From contig NZ_JBHUIT010000027.1 of NCBI RefSeq assembly GCF_042683045.1, forward strand, positions 42,710-106,709: a stretch of DNA of 64,000 nt, read 5' to 3'. Position numbers and translations under genes: made by a program. The notes beneath the pieces were generated by a model. That model ran no database searches, was not told the DNA's origin, and saw only the letters and a list, made by a program, of their open reading frames with translations. This stretch comes from Luteolibacter algae. GTDB lineage: Bacteria > Verrucomicrobiota > Verrucomicrobiia > Verrucomicrobiales > Akkermansiaceae. Shown here piece by piece: positions 17,582 to 27,369 of this stretch (the stretch's first letter is position 1; every line of letters begins with the position of its first letter).

Positions 17582-19384
17582 TCAATTTTCGGTATCTGCG
17601 GCACGGAGGGCGCGATCCGAGTAGTAAACCATATCCATACCCACAAGAGTGGCGCGGAACGGATAACGCCGGGTAATTTCCTGTATCTTTTGATCTTTAT
17701 CGTAGATCGACAGACCAGGTGGGTAAGTTGCCAGGAAGACCCTTCCATCAAGAACCAATGAGGCGAAATCTTTGTATTTGCTGGAGACTTCGCTAACATT
17801 CCCGGCGCCGTGCGAGGATGGGGAGATTAGGATACCGGCTACCGGAGTATCCAGTTCCTGGGCTTCTGTCTCAAGTGCTGCAAAATCGGTGCGGGAAGGC
17901 GGCAACCATATTGATACCCGGTCCGCATACCAGGCGACGGCCCACGGTTGGTCTGAAAAGCAGATTTGCTTTTCCGTAAGCCACTTATTGAGACCTAGGT
18001 TCAGCGCAGGAGCGTAATACGGAGGCCAGTGTGGAACACCGCCGCTGTCTTTGCGATCCAGGCCCACTCTGGCTCTCGAAGGCAGGGAGAGCAACAACGG
18101 CAGGGCGCAGAGAACGATGACGATCATGTGGTGGACATTTCTCAACATCGGCGCAGAACTCACAAGGGGTAGCCTGCTCCAGAGAATGGAGATGAACGCA
18201 AGGCCATAAGCGGTCATGACCGGAGCAAAAAGCAGATGTGTCTGGTTTGGATCAAGTGGCTCGGTGCTGATTCCAAAAATGGCGAGACCAAGCGCGGAGA
18301 CCGAAAACATCAGCAAGATCGCCCAACGGAAATTTGCAATCGATGGCCGCTTGAAGGGATGCAAGAGAGAGATAAAGAATAGGGGTGCGACGAAGATCCC
18401 CCCCAGGAATGGAATGATATCGGAGCTCTGGAGCAACATCGTGCGCAGGATTGTGGAGAAAAAGCCGTTGTTAAGAAGGCCCGGAGGAGTCGGGCTGCGC
18501 ATGACCATGTCTTCCTGGCCGCCTCCAATCCCGTTGTAGAGATTGAAAAACGCAGCACCGAAAGGAGTGCCGCTGATGCCGACGTTCCGCATCATCACAA
18601 AGATCGATGGGACGATGAGAATCGCCAGGATCGATATACCAACAATGCCGCGGGGACGGAAAGCCACCGCTGCGAAAATGATGTATCCGAGTGCGATCCA
18701 GACAGCTAGGAAATGCGTCATCGACAGCAGCGTGAAGAAAACGCCGGCGATAATTGCTGGTAGAAACGGCGGTCTCCCTTCTGTGGAATCCTCCACCGCA
18801 CGATAGGTGAAATAAATCGCACAGCTGAAAAGGAGCAACATCAGCATCTGTGGCAGGCCACTGAGGGAATAATCCCAGAAAGTCTGGGAAAACAGCATGA
18901 GAATCGCCGTTACCCCCGCGATCTTCTCGTCAAAAATCCGCGATACCAGAAGGTAGCTGACTCCGATCGAAACCAGGAAACACAGCGTGGAGACAGTGGC
19001 GATTACCCGATCCAGGGGGAAAACCATCTCCTTTTCGCCCATCTGCCATTGCTCGGCATTATCACCCCCGACGAGTTTTAGCACCGCAGCGTTCAGCAAG
19101 GGATTGAGCGGAGAGTGATAAGTGTCTTTGAAATCGATGAATGAGACGGCACTTTGCTGGTGCTCTTTTGTTTGCTCGTAAGCTAGGGGACGGATCACTT
19201 TCGTGGAAAAGCCATTGCCGCGAGCCACTTCCCGCGCGATCTGGGCTTGGTCCATCGCATGCGGGGAATTGAGACCGCGAAAGAGCGTGAAAAGATTGCC
19301 CAGGGTAAGAATGATCAGGATCAGAAAAAACAAGCTCCTCCTGATAAGGATGCCGGGATCAAATTGGTTCTGTGCGTTACTCAT
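17582..19384 (-). CDS. GT39-like membrane glycosyltransferase
   Basis: This 600-residue integral membrane protein has about ten helices in the first 430 residues and a soluble C-terminal domain. The first loop has GLNSPHAMDQAQIAREVARGNGF and then DTYHSPLNPLL, the acidic and Pro-rich loop of the ArnT/PMT (GT39, GT-C) superfamily, which takes sugars from polyprenyl-phosphate carriers. The acceptor is unknown. It follows the sigma-54 activator by 34 bases and precedes xseB by 44, so it probably sits in one long transcript ending with dxs, which makes the isoprenoid precursor of such carriers. Confidence 0.75.
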   Translation of the reverse strand: MSNAQNQFDPGILIRRSLFFLILIILTLGNLFTLFRGLNSPHAMDQAQIAREVARGNGFSTKVIRPLAYEQTKEHQQSAVSFIDFKDTYHSPLNPLLNAAVLKLVGGDNAEQWQMGEKEMVFPLDRVIATVSTLCFLVSIGVSYLLVSRIFDEKIAGVTAILMLFSQTFWDYSLSGLPQMLMLLLFSCAIYFTYRAVEDSTEGRPPFLPAIIAGVFFTLLSMTHFLAVWIALGYIIFAAVAFRPRGIVGISILAILIVPSIFVMMRNVGISGTPFGAAFFNLYNGIGGGQEDMVMRSPTPPGLLNNGFFSTILRTMLLQSSDIIPFLGGIFVAPLFFISLLHPFKRPSIANFRWAILLMFSVSALGLAIFGISTEPLDPNQTHLLFAPVMTAYGLAFISILWSRLPLVSSAPMLRNVHHMIVIVLCALPLLLSLPSRARVGLDRKDSGGVPHWPPYYAPALNLGLNKWLTEKQICFSDQPWAVAWYADRVSIWLPPSRTDFAALETEAQELDTPVAGILISPSSHGAGNVSEVSSKYKDFASLVLDGRVFLATYPPGLSIYDKDQKIQEITRRYPFRATLVGMDMVYYSDRALRAADTEN

Positions 19385-19418
19385 GCGGGACTGAGGGGTA
19401 TGCTAAAGACGGGGAAAC

Positions 19419-20786
19419 TTAAAGCTCTAGTTCCTTGATTTTTCGCTGCAGTGTGCGGCGGCTGATCCCAAGAAGTTCTGCAGCCTGCGTCCGGTTGTCG
19501 CCGGTGCGGGCCAATGCCGCCCGGATTGCGTTTGTTTCCAATGCATGCAAATTCAGCTCTGTGGGAGCAGGAAGGATGATCTGGGTATTTTCGTGATCTT
19601 TCGCAGGGAGGTCGCGTTCCTCCCGGAGGAATGAGGGGAGGTGGGTGACATCAATAAAATCGTCATTGGACATGACAACCCCGTGCTCAATGGCAGTCCG
19701 GAGCTCCCGGACGTTACCCGGCCAATTGTAGGAGATCAATTGATGGATGGCGCGGTCGCTCAGGGGTTTCAGCGGTCTTTGGTTTTCCTCTGAAAACTCT
19801 TTGAGGAAAGCATTCGCCATGAGGACGATATCTTCCGGGCGTGCCCGCAGAGTCGGCATTTTGATGGATACGACATTCAAACGGAAAAAAAGATCCTCCC
19901 GGAACTTCCCTTCGTCGACCATTTGCCGCAGATTCCTGTTTGTTGCGGAGATGACCCGGACATCGACTTTGATTGGCGAGTTCGATCCCACTCTTTCGAT
20001 GCTCCGCTCAGAAAGTGCACGTAGCAATTTGACCTGCGTTGCAGGATCGATCTCCCCTATTTCATCGAGAAAGAGTGTTCCGCCATCAGCTTGCTCGAAT
20101 CTGCCGATGCGTTTTTGTGCTGCGCCAGTGAATGATCCTTTCTCGTGGCCGAAAAGCTCGGATTCCAGCAGCTGGGGGGAAAGTGCCGCACAGTTGACGA
20201 TCACCAACTTTGAAGCGGGTCTTCCGGAAAGATGATGGATCGCATTCGCGACAACTTCTTTACCGGTTCCCGATTCGCCTTCGATCAAAACTGTGGCCCG
20301 GGTCGGCGCGATCTGCTCAATCAGTTCCGTCACCTGCTTGATCTCCTGGGAACGGCCAATCAGACGCGAAAGATTGTTGCTTTTCTTAACCTGCTTTGTG
20401 AGCTGGACGTTTTCGATCTCCAGATTTTGCGAGCGTAGAGCACGCTTTAGCAGCATCTCCACTTCATCCAGATTCAGCGGTTTGGTGACGAAGTGAAACG
20501 CGCCTCTCCGCATTGCTTCTACAGCGGTATCGACTGAGCCGTATGCCGTCATCATCAACATAACAGGTGGTTTGGGGAGCTTCGCCGTTGCATCGATGAG
20601 ATCCATTCCAGAGTCCCCACCAAGCCTGAGATCGGTAAGGAGGAGCTGGATCTCCTCGCTTTTCAGGATCATCATCGCCTCGCTGTTGTTGGCAGCAGTG
20701 TAGACATCAAAATCTTCCTCCAGAGCACTGCGTAGCCCTTCGCGGGTGGCGCGTTCGTCATCGACTATGAGGAGAGTGGGGAGCAT
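19419..20786 (-). CDS. Sigma-54-dependent response regulator (NtrC/AtoC family)
   Basis: This 455-residue enhancer-binding protein has three domains. The receiver has phospho-acceptor D52 in LTDLRLGGDSG and K102. The AAA+ ATPase has Walker A EGESGTGKE at about 169-177, the sigma-54 contact loop GSFTGA at 217-222 in place of the canonical GAFTGA, Walker B GTLFLDEIGEID, and R-fingers. The C-terminal Fis-type helix-turn-helix is AAELLGISRRTLQRKIKEL. The PAS kinase gene ends 33 bases upstream, making a cognate pair. It would activate sigma-54 promoters elsewhere or in this cluster. Confidence 0.95.
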   Translation of the reverse strand: MLPTLLIVDDERATREGLRSALEEDFDVYTAANNSEAMMILKSEEIQLLLTDLRLGGDSGMDLIDATAKLPKPPVMLMMTAYGSVDTAVEAMRRGAFHFVTKPLNLDEVEMLLKRALRSQNLEIENVQLTKQVKKSNNLSRLIGRSQEIKQVTELIEQIAPTRATVLIEGESGTGKEVVANAIHHLSGRPASKLVIVNCAALSPQLLESELFGHEKGSFTGAAQKRIGRFEQADGGTLFLDEIGEIDPATQVKLLRALSERSIERVGSNSPIKVDVRVISATNRNLRQMVDEGKFREDLFFRLNVVSIKMPTLRARPEDIVLMANAFLKEFSEENQRPLKPLSDRAIHQLISYNWPGNVRELRTAIEHGVVMSNDDFIDVTHLPSFLREERDLPAKDHENTQIILPAPTELNLHALETNAIRAALARTGDNRTQAAELLGISRRTLQRKIKELEL

Positions 20787-20819
20787 GATGAGGATTTTTT
20801 TGGAAATGAGAACGAGTGT

Positions 20820-21986
20820 TTAAAAATCGATAATGGGCGATGGCAGCAAACGCGGAGACGGAGCCGTATGGGGCAGGTGGATCAGGATCGCGGTGCCTTG
20901 ATCCAGCTGGGATTTGATTTCGATTTCACCTCCGTGTTCACGGATGATACGGCGGACAATCAAGAGACCGAGCCCGGTGCCGGATGATTTTGTGGTGCGG
21001 TAGGGTTCAAAGAGGCTGCCCATGTTTTCCGGAGGAATACCGGTGCCGTTGTCCGAAATAGAGATGATGAAGTCGGTCTCTGTGGAGGTCGTTTTGATCC
21101 GGATCAATCCGTCGTCTCCGGAGATGGCCTGGTAAGCATTGCGAAGAAGATTATAGAAAACCTGCTGGAATTGATCCGGATCCAGTAGAGCAGGCGGCAT
21201 TTTCTCAGAAAGCTCCAGATTCACAGCGATTCCACGCGAGACAATTTCCGGCTCCAGTAAAGTCAATGTCTGGCGGAGTATTGAGTTTAGATCGCGCGAT
21301 TCCCGCCGTGGTGTGGTTGGCCGGACAGCCTGTAAAAATTGTTTGAGGATCGTGTCCAGGCGCTTGATTTCCTGGCGGGCGGTTTCGACATGCCCGGTGA
21401 GATGCTTGCGATCCGCTGGAGCAAGTTTGCGTAGCTTGCGGTTCAAAAGCTGGAGATGGATGTCCAGGGAATTGAGGGGATTACCGATCTCATGAGCCAC
21501 TCCGGCGGCAAGCAAAGTCAACGCATTGAGGCGTTCGGACTCCAGGTTTTCCTGGGTTTCCGCATGACTGGAGGTGGTATCACGGATCAGCATGACATGA
21601 CCTAGCGGCATCTCGTAGTTTTTTGGATCGTCGATGGGTGAAAGGTAGAAATTCAGCATCCGGTGCTCCGGATAGAAGATTTCCACATCACGGTAGACCG
21701 CTTCCTTGGAGCCGCTGAGTGAGATATTCTCGATTCCCCGGATTTTTTCAGAAATCTTCTCCCCAAGTGCTTTTGCTGGATCGAGGCCGAAGAACTGGCT
21801 TGCCGCGCGATTGAGGAATGTGATTTTTCCTTCCGGATCAAGAATGATCAAGCCTTCCTGCAGAGCCTCGAAAACGTTCTCCAGAAAGCCTTTTTCCTGG
21901 ATCAGGCGAGTTACAATTTGCTGGATCTCACCCGGCTCCACCCGATCGATGCGGGCTACAAGTTTTTCTAAAAAACCAGACTTCAC
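20820..21986 (-). CDS. PAS-domain sensor histidine kinase (NtrB/AtoS type)
   Basis: This 388-residue kinase has a GTG start and no membrane helix, so it is probably a cytoplasmic sensor. A PAS domain is at about 36-140 (ALQEGLIILDPEGKITFLNRAA). The phospho-acceptor H165 is in LAAGVAHEIGNPLNSLDIHLQLL, the HEIGNPL form typical of NtrB-like kinases. The ATPase domain follows with N-box NLLRNAYQAI, G1 SDNGTGIP and G2 SSGTGLGLLIVRRI. It is the first gene of the cluster with the sigma-54 activator, GT39-like protein, xseB and dxs. Confidence 0.93.
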   Translation of the reverse strand: MKSGFLEKLVARIDRVEPGEIQQIVTRLIQEKGFLENVFEALQEGLIILDPEGKITFLNRAASQFFGLDPAKALGEKISEKIRGIENISLSGSKEAVYRDVEIFYPEHRMLNFYLSPIDDPKNYEMPLGHVMLIRDTTSSHAETQENLESERLNALTLLAAGVAHEIGNPLNSLDIHLQLLNRKLRKLAPADRKHLTGHVETARQEIKRLDTILKQFLQAVRPTTPRRESRDLNSILRQTLTLLEPEIVSRGIAVNLELSEKMPPALLDPDQFQQVFYNLLRNAYQAISGDDGLIRIKTTSTETDFIISISDNGTGIPPENMGSLFEPYRTTKSSGTGLGLLIVRRIIREHGGEIEIKSQLDQGTAILIHLPHTAPSPRLLPSPIIDF

Positions 21987-22100
21987 GGGGCGATGCTGAA
22001 GGGAATGGAAGCCGATGGCGAACGGAAATTCATGAAGCTTTGGGGTTGCTGTTATGAAGCGTCGGGATTATCAAAAACTTGGTTAACCACCTTCTATCCT

Positions 22101-22310
22101 ATGCTTATTCTCATCAAAATCGCCCTTGTCCTTTTTATGATCGCTTGGATGGGGTTCGCGGTCTGGTTGCTCGTAAAATATGAAAGGCTGTTCGGCTTCC
22201 ATCCGGATGACCCTGCGGAAACCGAGGGCGCACGCTCGCTGAACATGACCCAAATCTGGTCCTGCTGGTTCGGCATTTTTGCCATCGCCGGTTATTTTTT
22301 GTTCAAGTAA
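22101..22310 (+). CDS. Small membrane protein, unknown function
   Basis: This 69-residue protein has two hydrophobic helices at about residues 2-25 and 50-67, joined by an acidic loop (FGFHPDDPAETEGARSL). The ATG at 22101 directly precedes the first helix; the frame is open to 21993, but that part overlaps the divergent kinase start. It is alone between the divergent kinase gene and the convergent thiG end. I recognise no family. Confidence 0.55.
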   Translation: MLILIKIALVLFMIAWMGFAVWLLVKYERLFGFHPDDPAETEGARSLNMTQIWSCWFGIFAIAGYFLFK

Positions 22311-22356
22311 TCCCGAAGCTCCGGCCCTTGCGATTGCAAGGCTCAACCCTGATTAC

Positions 22357-23133
22357 TCAGCCTTGATTCAAAAAGGCGGTGAGCGGACTTGTGGCGCTGG
22401 CTGTCGAGCTGGGTGCGGGGAGCCCAAGCTCATAGGCGGCGCGACCTGCCTCGACAGCTTGTCTGAAGGCGATTGCCATTTTTGAAGGATCGGATGCGAT
22501 GGCGATGGCGGTGTTTACCAAAACGGCATCCGCACCGAGTTCCATTGCTTCCGCCGCATGACTTGGAGCACCAATTCCAGCGTCCACCACAACGGGCACG
22601 GTGGCTTGATCGATAATGATCCGGATTTGATCCCGCGTGGTAATGCCTTTATTGGTCCCGATCGGGGCGCCGAGGGGCATCACCGTGGCGCAGCCAGCCT
22701 CCTGAAGGCGCTTCGCCAATACCGGATCCGCGTTGATGTAGGGAAGGACCTGATAGCCTTCTTTTACCAGAACTTCCGCCGCTTTGAGCGTTTCGATCGG
22801 ATCCGGCAAAAGGTAGGTCGGATCCGGATGAATCTCGAGCTTGATCCATTTCGGAAGGCCTGCGGAATGGGCGAGACGTGCGAGGCGCACCGCTTCCTCC
22901 GCGTTCATTGCTCCACTGGTATTGGCAAGGAGCAAGTATTTTTCAGGGTCAACAAAGTCCAGGATATTGGCGAACTTGTCCTTATTGCCGGACAGGTCGG
23001 CACGGCGCAGGGCAACGGTTACAATTTCCGTGCCGGAGCTCGCCAGGGCATCGCGCATGGCTTCATTGGATGGAAATTTACCGGTGCCGAGAAAGAGACG
23101 GGAAGAAAAGGTGCGGTCTGCGATTTTTAACAT
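22357..23133 (-). CDS. thiG: Thiazole synthase
   Basis: This 258-residue TIM barrel forms the thiazole phosphate moiety of thiamin from deoxyxylulose-5-phosphate, dehydroglycine and ThiS thiocarboxylate. Motifs: SRLFLGTGKFPSN at the start, TVALRR, the active-site lysine in LPKWIKLEIHPDP, VLPYINADPVLAKRL, MPLGAPIGTNKGI and VDAGIGAPSHAAEAMELGADAVLVNTAIA. No other thi gene or TPP riboswitch was seen nearby. It follows the HAD gene by 27 bases. Its substrate DXP is made by Dxs, encoded 5 kb away. Confidence 0.96.
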   Translation of the reverse strand: MLKIADRTFSSRLFLGTGKFPSNEAMRDALASSGTEIVTVALRRADLSGNKDKFANILDFVDPEKYLLLANTSGAMNAEEAVRLARLAHSAGLPKWIKLEIHPDPTYLLPDPIETLKAAEVLVKEGYQVLPYINADPVLAKRLQEAGCATVMPLGAPIGTNKGITTRDQIRIIIDQATVPVVVDAGIGAPSHAAEAMELGADAVLVNTAIAIASDPSKMAIAFRQAVEAGRAAYELGLPAPSSTASATSPLTAFLNQG

Positions 23134-23160
23134 TGCGTGAGTTATTCTATGAAAAGCGGA

Positions 23161-23772
23161 TTAAGTGAGTGAAAGCCTGCCCATCTCTACTGCCAGCCAG
23201 GCTTCGAAAGCCGGATGATTGTTCAAATCGTATTGATGGCTGCGGAAGCCGAACTCATTGCCAGTGCGGATGTTGGCGGGAAGGTCATCGATGTAGAGTG
23301 TTTTTTCCGGCACAAGTGAGTATTTCTCGATGGCATGCTGGTAAATGAGTGGCTGTGGCTTGATTGCATCCACTTCAAAAGAGAGGATTGAACCGTGAAA
23401 AATAGAAAATTCCGGGTATTTCTGGAAAATCCATGGGCAATGGATGCCATTGGTGTTCGAGAACAGGATCAGCCTGTGGCCATCGGAACTTAGCTTTCTG
23501 GCAGCCGCCCACATAGCATTGTTTGGGGTGAAAATATTCTGCCAGGAGGCGTGGAAGTCCTCGATTGTGGCAGTGGTTTCCAGCGTTTCGATCGCCCATT
23601 GCGTATAGTCGCCCACGGAGATTTTCCCTGCCTCAAATTCGTCCTTCTTTTCGATAAGCTTTGCCAGGGCCTCACGTGGTGCGGGATGATCGGGAGGCAA
23701 AAGGGTGACCAGTGAACTTTCGAAATCGAAGTCCAGGAGAACTTTGCCAATATCGAATAAGAAATCTGCCAT
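23161..23772 (-). CDS. HAD-superfamily hydrolase (YihX-like phosphatase)
   Basis: This protein of about 203 residues is a small phosphatase. Motif I is FDIGKVLLDFDFE, where the second Asp of DxD is replaced by Gly, the form seen in YihX-like members. Motif II is LILFSNTNGIH, and motifs III/IV are IKPQPLIYQHAIEKY, then TLYIDDLPANIRTGNEFGF. The four-helix cap sits between motifs I and II. The ATG at 23772 starts directly before the motif I strand. It lies 49 bases after the MGDG-synthase-like gene and 27 before thiG. Substrate unknown. Confidence 0.88.
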   Translation of the reverse strand: MADFLFDIGKVLLDFDFESSLVTLLPPDHPAPREALAKLIEKKDEFEAGKISVGDYTQWAIETLETTATIEDFHASWQNIFTPNNAMWAAARKLSSDGHRLILFSNTNGIHCPWIFQKYPEFSIFHGSILSFEVDAIKPQPLIYQHAIEKYSLVPEKTLYIDDLPANIRTGNEFGFRSHQYDLNNHPAFEAWLAVEMGRLSLT

Positions 23773-23821
23773 TGGATAATTAGGATTGGGCGGCGGTTGG
23801 TGGAGCAAGCGCCCTGTTAGA

Positions 23822-24934
23822 TCAATCTTTTTGTAAGTGGTTCAGGATGAAATCGGAGGCTTTGATAGCTCCGTCGTTACAATCGTGATTTGCCAGTGTT
23901 TGTTTCATTTTACGCCATCTGGTTGCATCGTCTGCGAGCATTTTCGAGATAGCTTCGTTGAGATCTTTCGGCATCTCGGCAAGATCTCCGGCACCAAGTT
24001 GTTGAAGCAGTTGGAGATTGCCTTCTTCCTGTCCCGGAACGAGGTGGTGAATTAGCATCGGGCAGCGGGCGGCGATAGCCTCATGGACGGTCGCACCCCC
24101 GGCCTTACCCACGATGAGGTGGTGGGAAGTCAGTAATTGTGGGACTTTTTTTGTCCATCCCAGCAGTTTCACCCGTCCGGGATAGGCGGCTTTGATTTCC
24201 CGGGCTCTGGATTGCAACAGGCGGAAATTTTTTCCCATCACGATCGTGAGATGAACGTCTGGTGAAGCGTCGAGGATCGCGCGACTGTGGCGGCGGATGA
24301 AGGGCTTTTTAGCCGTGGGAAAATACAGCACGCGGAAGGGTTTACAGGGATCCTCCTGAGAAACCGGTTTCATCGTGGAAAAGGCCGGGTTCACCGCGAA
24401 TCCGGTGTTGATGATCTTTTCTTCGGGAATGCCCCAGCACCGCATGGTTTCCAGCGTCGCGCGATCGGTCACGAGAAAGTAGTCGGTGGGAGCGCGCAGC
24501 CAAGAGGCATTGATCTCGATGGAATCTGTAACAACGGTGAAGACTGGCAGTTTTTTCCTGGTCTCGTTGAAGTGCCTGTGCAGGAAATACGGATAGATCG
24601 GGTAAGTCGAGATCACGGCATCTGGCTCGTATTCATCCATCAAGGTCTGCAAGTAACTCTCCGGGCGGCGCATCAGAGGCAGATCCGGCCGGGAGAAATC
24701 GCACTTGTCTGTGCCGCGGTAAATTTTCTCCCATAGCAGTGGAAAATGCGTGGTGACCAGCCTGTATCCCCACTGCAGGAAAGAGGTGGCGTGTGGTGCG
24801 GAAAGCACGCATGGATCAGCCACCTTCGTTTCCACCTCTCTGGCATTGAGAGCCAGGGAAAGATTGCGGGCGGCGCTGTTGTGCCCTTCGCCAAAGGCTG
24901 CTGTGATGATGAGGAGTCTTGGTTTTCTGGACAT
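23822..24934 (-). CDS. MGDG-synthase/MurG-like glycosyltransferase
   Basis: This 370-residue GT-B (GT28-like) enzyme has the N-terminal ITAAFGEGHNSAARNLSLAL motif of the monogalactosyldiacylglycerol synthase family. DAVISTYPIYPYFLHRHF is the acceptor-side pocket. The C-terminal nucleotide-sugar domain has HLIVGKAGGATVHEAIAARCPMLIHHLVPGQEEGN. Relatives add a hexose to diacylglycerol or to lipid-like acceptors at the inner membrane face. The exact donor and acceptor are not readable. It is first in a likely three-gene unit with the HAD phosphatase and thiG. Confidence 0.82.
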   Translation of the reverse strand: MSRKPRLLIITAAFGEGHNSAARNLSLALNAREVETKVADPCVLSAPHATSFLQWGYRLVTTHFPLLWEKIYRGTDKCDFSRPDLPLMRRPESYLQTLMDEYEPDAVISTYPIYPYFLHRHFNETRKKLPVFTVVTDSIEINASWLRAPTDYFLVTDRATLETMRCWGIPEEKIINTGFAVNPAFSTMKPVSQEDPCKPFRVLYFPTAKKPFIRRHSRAILDASPDVHLTIVMGKNFRLLQSRAREIKAAYPGRVKLLGWTKKVPQLLTSHHLIVGKAGGATVHEAIAARCPMLIHHLVPGQEEGNLQLLQQLGAGDLAEMPKDLNEAISKMLADDATRWRKMKQTLANHDCNDGAIKASDFILNHLQKD

Positions 24935-25104
24935 GTTCTGCTTTCCGGCGGCACTTTAAGAGACAGAGAGGTATTGCGTCGATGGACTTTTCTGTTTTCC
25001 TCCTCCCGCCGGTAGCAGTGAAACGCAAGAGCGATGGCGATATCGATAGATAACGCGTTCTAAATCAGTAGTTGCAAAGCAAAACCGCCGGTGAATCCGC
25101 GACA

Positions 25105-27303
25105 ATGAGTGAATCAGAAAAGACAAGATCCGTAGGGAAAAATCCGGAATCCATGCTGGGATTCGGGCCAGTGCTGGGAGGTGCGGGAGCTTTTTTCGCG
25201 TTTCAATACATTATTGCGCTGTTCCGGCTGACGAATCGTTCCGGATCGATGGAAAACAAGTTCAGTGCCCTGGCACAGAATAAATACATGGATTTCCTCA
25301 TCTGGCAGAATTTCTACGTGCTGATTGCCTATGCGATTTTGATCCTCCTTTTCGCGCTCGTATTACAGCCGGTCCTATCACCGGTTTCCTGGAAGCTCCG
25401 GCTGAAATCCCGCTGGTCGAAAGCTGCGCTATCAGTGGGCGGAAGTTTTCTTGTTCATGGTTTTTTTGCTCTCCGTTTGGTGAAAACCCGACCCTATTTC
25501 CTGGATGATGCAAGCTTCGGCCATTGGTATTATCAGGTGCTGGAGATCGTCCCGGAAGTCCTGCGTCCTACAGTATTTTTTCTGTTGTTCTCCATCCTGC
25601 CACTGGCAGTGCTGGTTTATGCGATTTGCTGGCATCTATGGAGACTTTCCGGAAAAGCGCGAGCGATCGTTTTAGGAGGTGCGGTTTGTCTTGCTGGAAT
25701 ATTCTTGTGGAAAACAGGTGTTTTAAAATCTGATCCTGAGGTTCCTATTTCTGCTGAAGCGGATAATCGCCCGAACGTGATCATCATCGGCTCGGATTCA
25801 TTGCGTAGCGATCGTCTCGGGTGCAATGGCTACCAGCCGCGCCGTCGCGACGGTCTTGCAGCCGCAGGTGTTTCTCCTCACATTGACGAGCTAGCTGCAA
25901 AATCCGTGAATTTCACGAACTGCTTCACTCCTATCGCTTCCACGCTCGAATCCGGCACCACGCTGATGAGCGCCCAATACCCGCACACCCACGGCTTGCG
26001 GCAGATGTATCCGGATGAAAAAACCGTGGATGCAACGAAGGCAAGTATCCAGCCGATTGCTGGAATTTTGCGCCGTGAAGGCTATGATACCGCAGCATTT
26101 GGTGATTGGTGCGCAGGTTACTACGAGCTGATGCCGCTGGGATTCGAGCACATTTCGGTATCAAGTTTTGATAATTTCAAAATTTACATGAGCCAGGCGG
26201 TGGTCATGGCACACTTTGTCATTCCGCTCTATTTCGATCATCCGGCAGGTTATGCGATTTTTCCTCAGCTCGGTTCGTTCGCGCAATTTGTGACGCCGGA
26301 AGTTGTTACGGATCGTGTGGAAAAACGTCTTTCCAAGGTTGCCGCGGAGAAGGAGCCATTTTTTTGGCACGTTTTTTATTCCTGCAATCACCTGCCATAC
26401 AGAAATCCGGAGCCGTATTCGAGCATGTTTACCGATCCGGATTATACTGGCCCGAATAAGAATGGGGTGGATTTCGATATCGATTCCTTCATTGGCGGAA
26501 CCGACCTGGAAAACAAGTGGAACGCGCTGCCGGAAAAGGAGATCCGCCAAATCCGTGATCTCTACGATGGATGCACGCGGCAATTCGATGACAATGTTGG
26601 AAAAATCCTCGCCGCTTTAAAGGCAAACGGCCTTGATGAGAACACGATCGTTCTGGTGACTGCGGACCACGGCGACAACCTTTACGAAGAAGGTGTCACC
26701 CTGGGACATGGATTAACCTTTAATGGTGGATTACAGGCCAACCACGTCCCCTTGATTTTTCATCTGCCGGGAGCTGAACCACGTGTGGTGCCGCAGCATC
26801 TTCGCACGATCGATATTATTCCGACTCTTGCGGATTTGCTCGATATCAGCAGGCCAGCGGAATGGGAGGGGGACAGTGTTGCTGGCTGGTTGGATGGATC
26901 CGAGCGCCCCCAGAGCAAAGCGTTTTACGGCGAAACCGGATTTCCCTTTATCCAATTCCGGGTCGCGGGGGTGGAGCGGCCCCATTTGCCGCCGATGGAT
27001 GGGATGACGGGGATCGAAGATACTTTCAATTACCAGTTTGTCTTGAAGAAGGAATACGAGGAGCCGTTGATCGCCGCGAAGCAACGCTGTCTCATGACAG
27101 ATAAATGGAAGCTGATCTGCACGCCTACGGCCCAGGGGGACAGACATTTCGGACTCTTCTCCAGGGAAGCCGATATCTACAGCGAAGAGGATGTCGCGGG
27201 AAAGTATCCTGAAATCCTTGCTGCTATGTCTGAAGCATTGGAAAAATGGATCGATCAAAAAATCGAGACCCCGCTCGAAGAAATTTTCCCGGAGGGCGAA
27301 TGA
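25105..27303 (+). CDS. Membrane-bound sulfatase-fold phospho-transferase (Thr nucleophile)
   Basis: This protein of about 732 residues has an N-terminal membrane domain of five hydrophobic segments (to about residue 215), then an alkaline-phosphatase-superfamily domain. Metal ligands appear in NVIIIGSDSLRSDR and in the C-terminal VTADHGDNLYEEG and LGHG. The residue matching formylglycine in true sulfatases is T280 (ASTLESGTTLMSAQYPH), and the CxPxR motif is absent. A Thr nucleophile and membrane anchor are typical of phosphoethanolamine or phosphoglycerol transferases (EptA/LtaS-like), so it probably modifies envelope lipids or glycans. ATG 25105 was preferred to the TTG at 25072. The double-VWA gene follows 66 bases downstream. 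Confidence 0.78.
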   Translation: MSESEKTRSVGKNPESMLGFGPVLGGAGAFFAFQYIIALFRLTNRSGSMENKFSALAQNKYMDFLIWQNFYVLIAYAILILLFALVLQPVLSPVSWKLRLKSRWSKAALSVGGSFLVHGFFALRLVKTRPYFLDDASFGHWYYQVLEIVPEVLRPTVFFLLFSILPLAVLVYAICWHLWRLSGKARAIVLGGAVCLAGIFLWKTGVLKSDPEVPISAEADNRPNVIIIGSDSLRSDRLGCNGYQPRRRDGLAAAGVSPHIDELAAKSVNFTNCFTPIASTLESGTTLMSAQYPHTHGLRQMYPDEKTVDATKASIQPIAGILRREGYDTAAFGDWCAGYYELMPLGFEHISVSSFDNFKIYMSQAVVMAHFVIPLYFDHPAGYAIFPQLGSFAQFVTPEVVTDRVEKRLSKVAAEKEPFFWHVFYSCNHLPYRNPEPYSSMFTDPDYTGPNKNGVDFDIDSFIGGTDLENKWNALPEKEIRQIRDLYDGCTRQFDDNVGKILAALKANGLDENTIVLVTADHGDNLYEEGVTLGHGLTFNGGLQANHVPLIFHLPGAEPRVVPQHLRTIDIIPTLADLLDISRPAEWEGDSVAGWLDGSERPQSKAFYGETGFPFIQFRVAGVERPHLPPMDGMTGIEDTFNYQFVLKKEYEEPLIAAKQRCLMTDKWKLICTPTAQGDRHFGLFSREADIYSEEDVAGKYPEILAAMSEALEKWIDQKIETPLEEIFPEGE

Positions 27304-27369
27304 TGATGGCTTCCGGGCTGCGGTGTTCCCCCTTGAGTTCAACAAGATTGCCAAGCGGATGGAAACCAT

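Noticed and set aside
22101..23133. A TPP riboswitch controlling thiG
   Set aside because: Only 27 bases separate thiG from the HAD gene, and no THI-box-like conserved sequence was seen near either start.
25105..27303. A true formylglycine sulfatase
   Set aside because: The CxPxR/SxPxR activation motif is missing; the aligned residue is Thr within ASTLESG.
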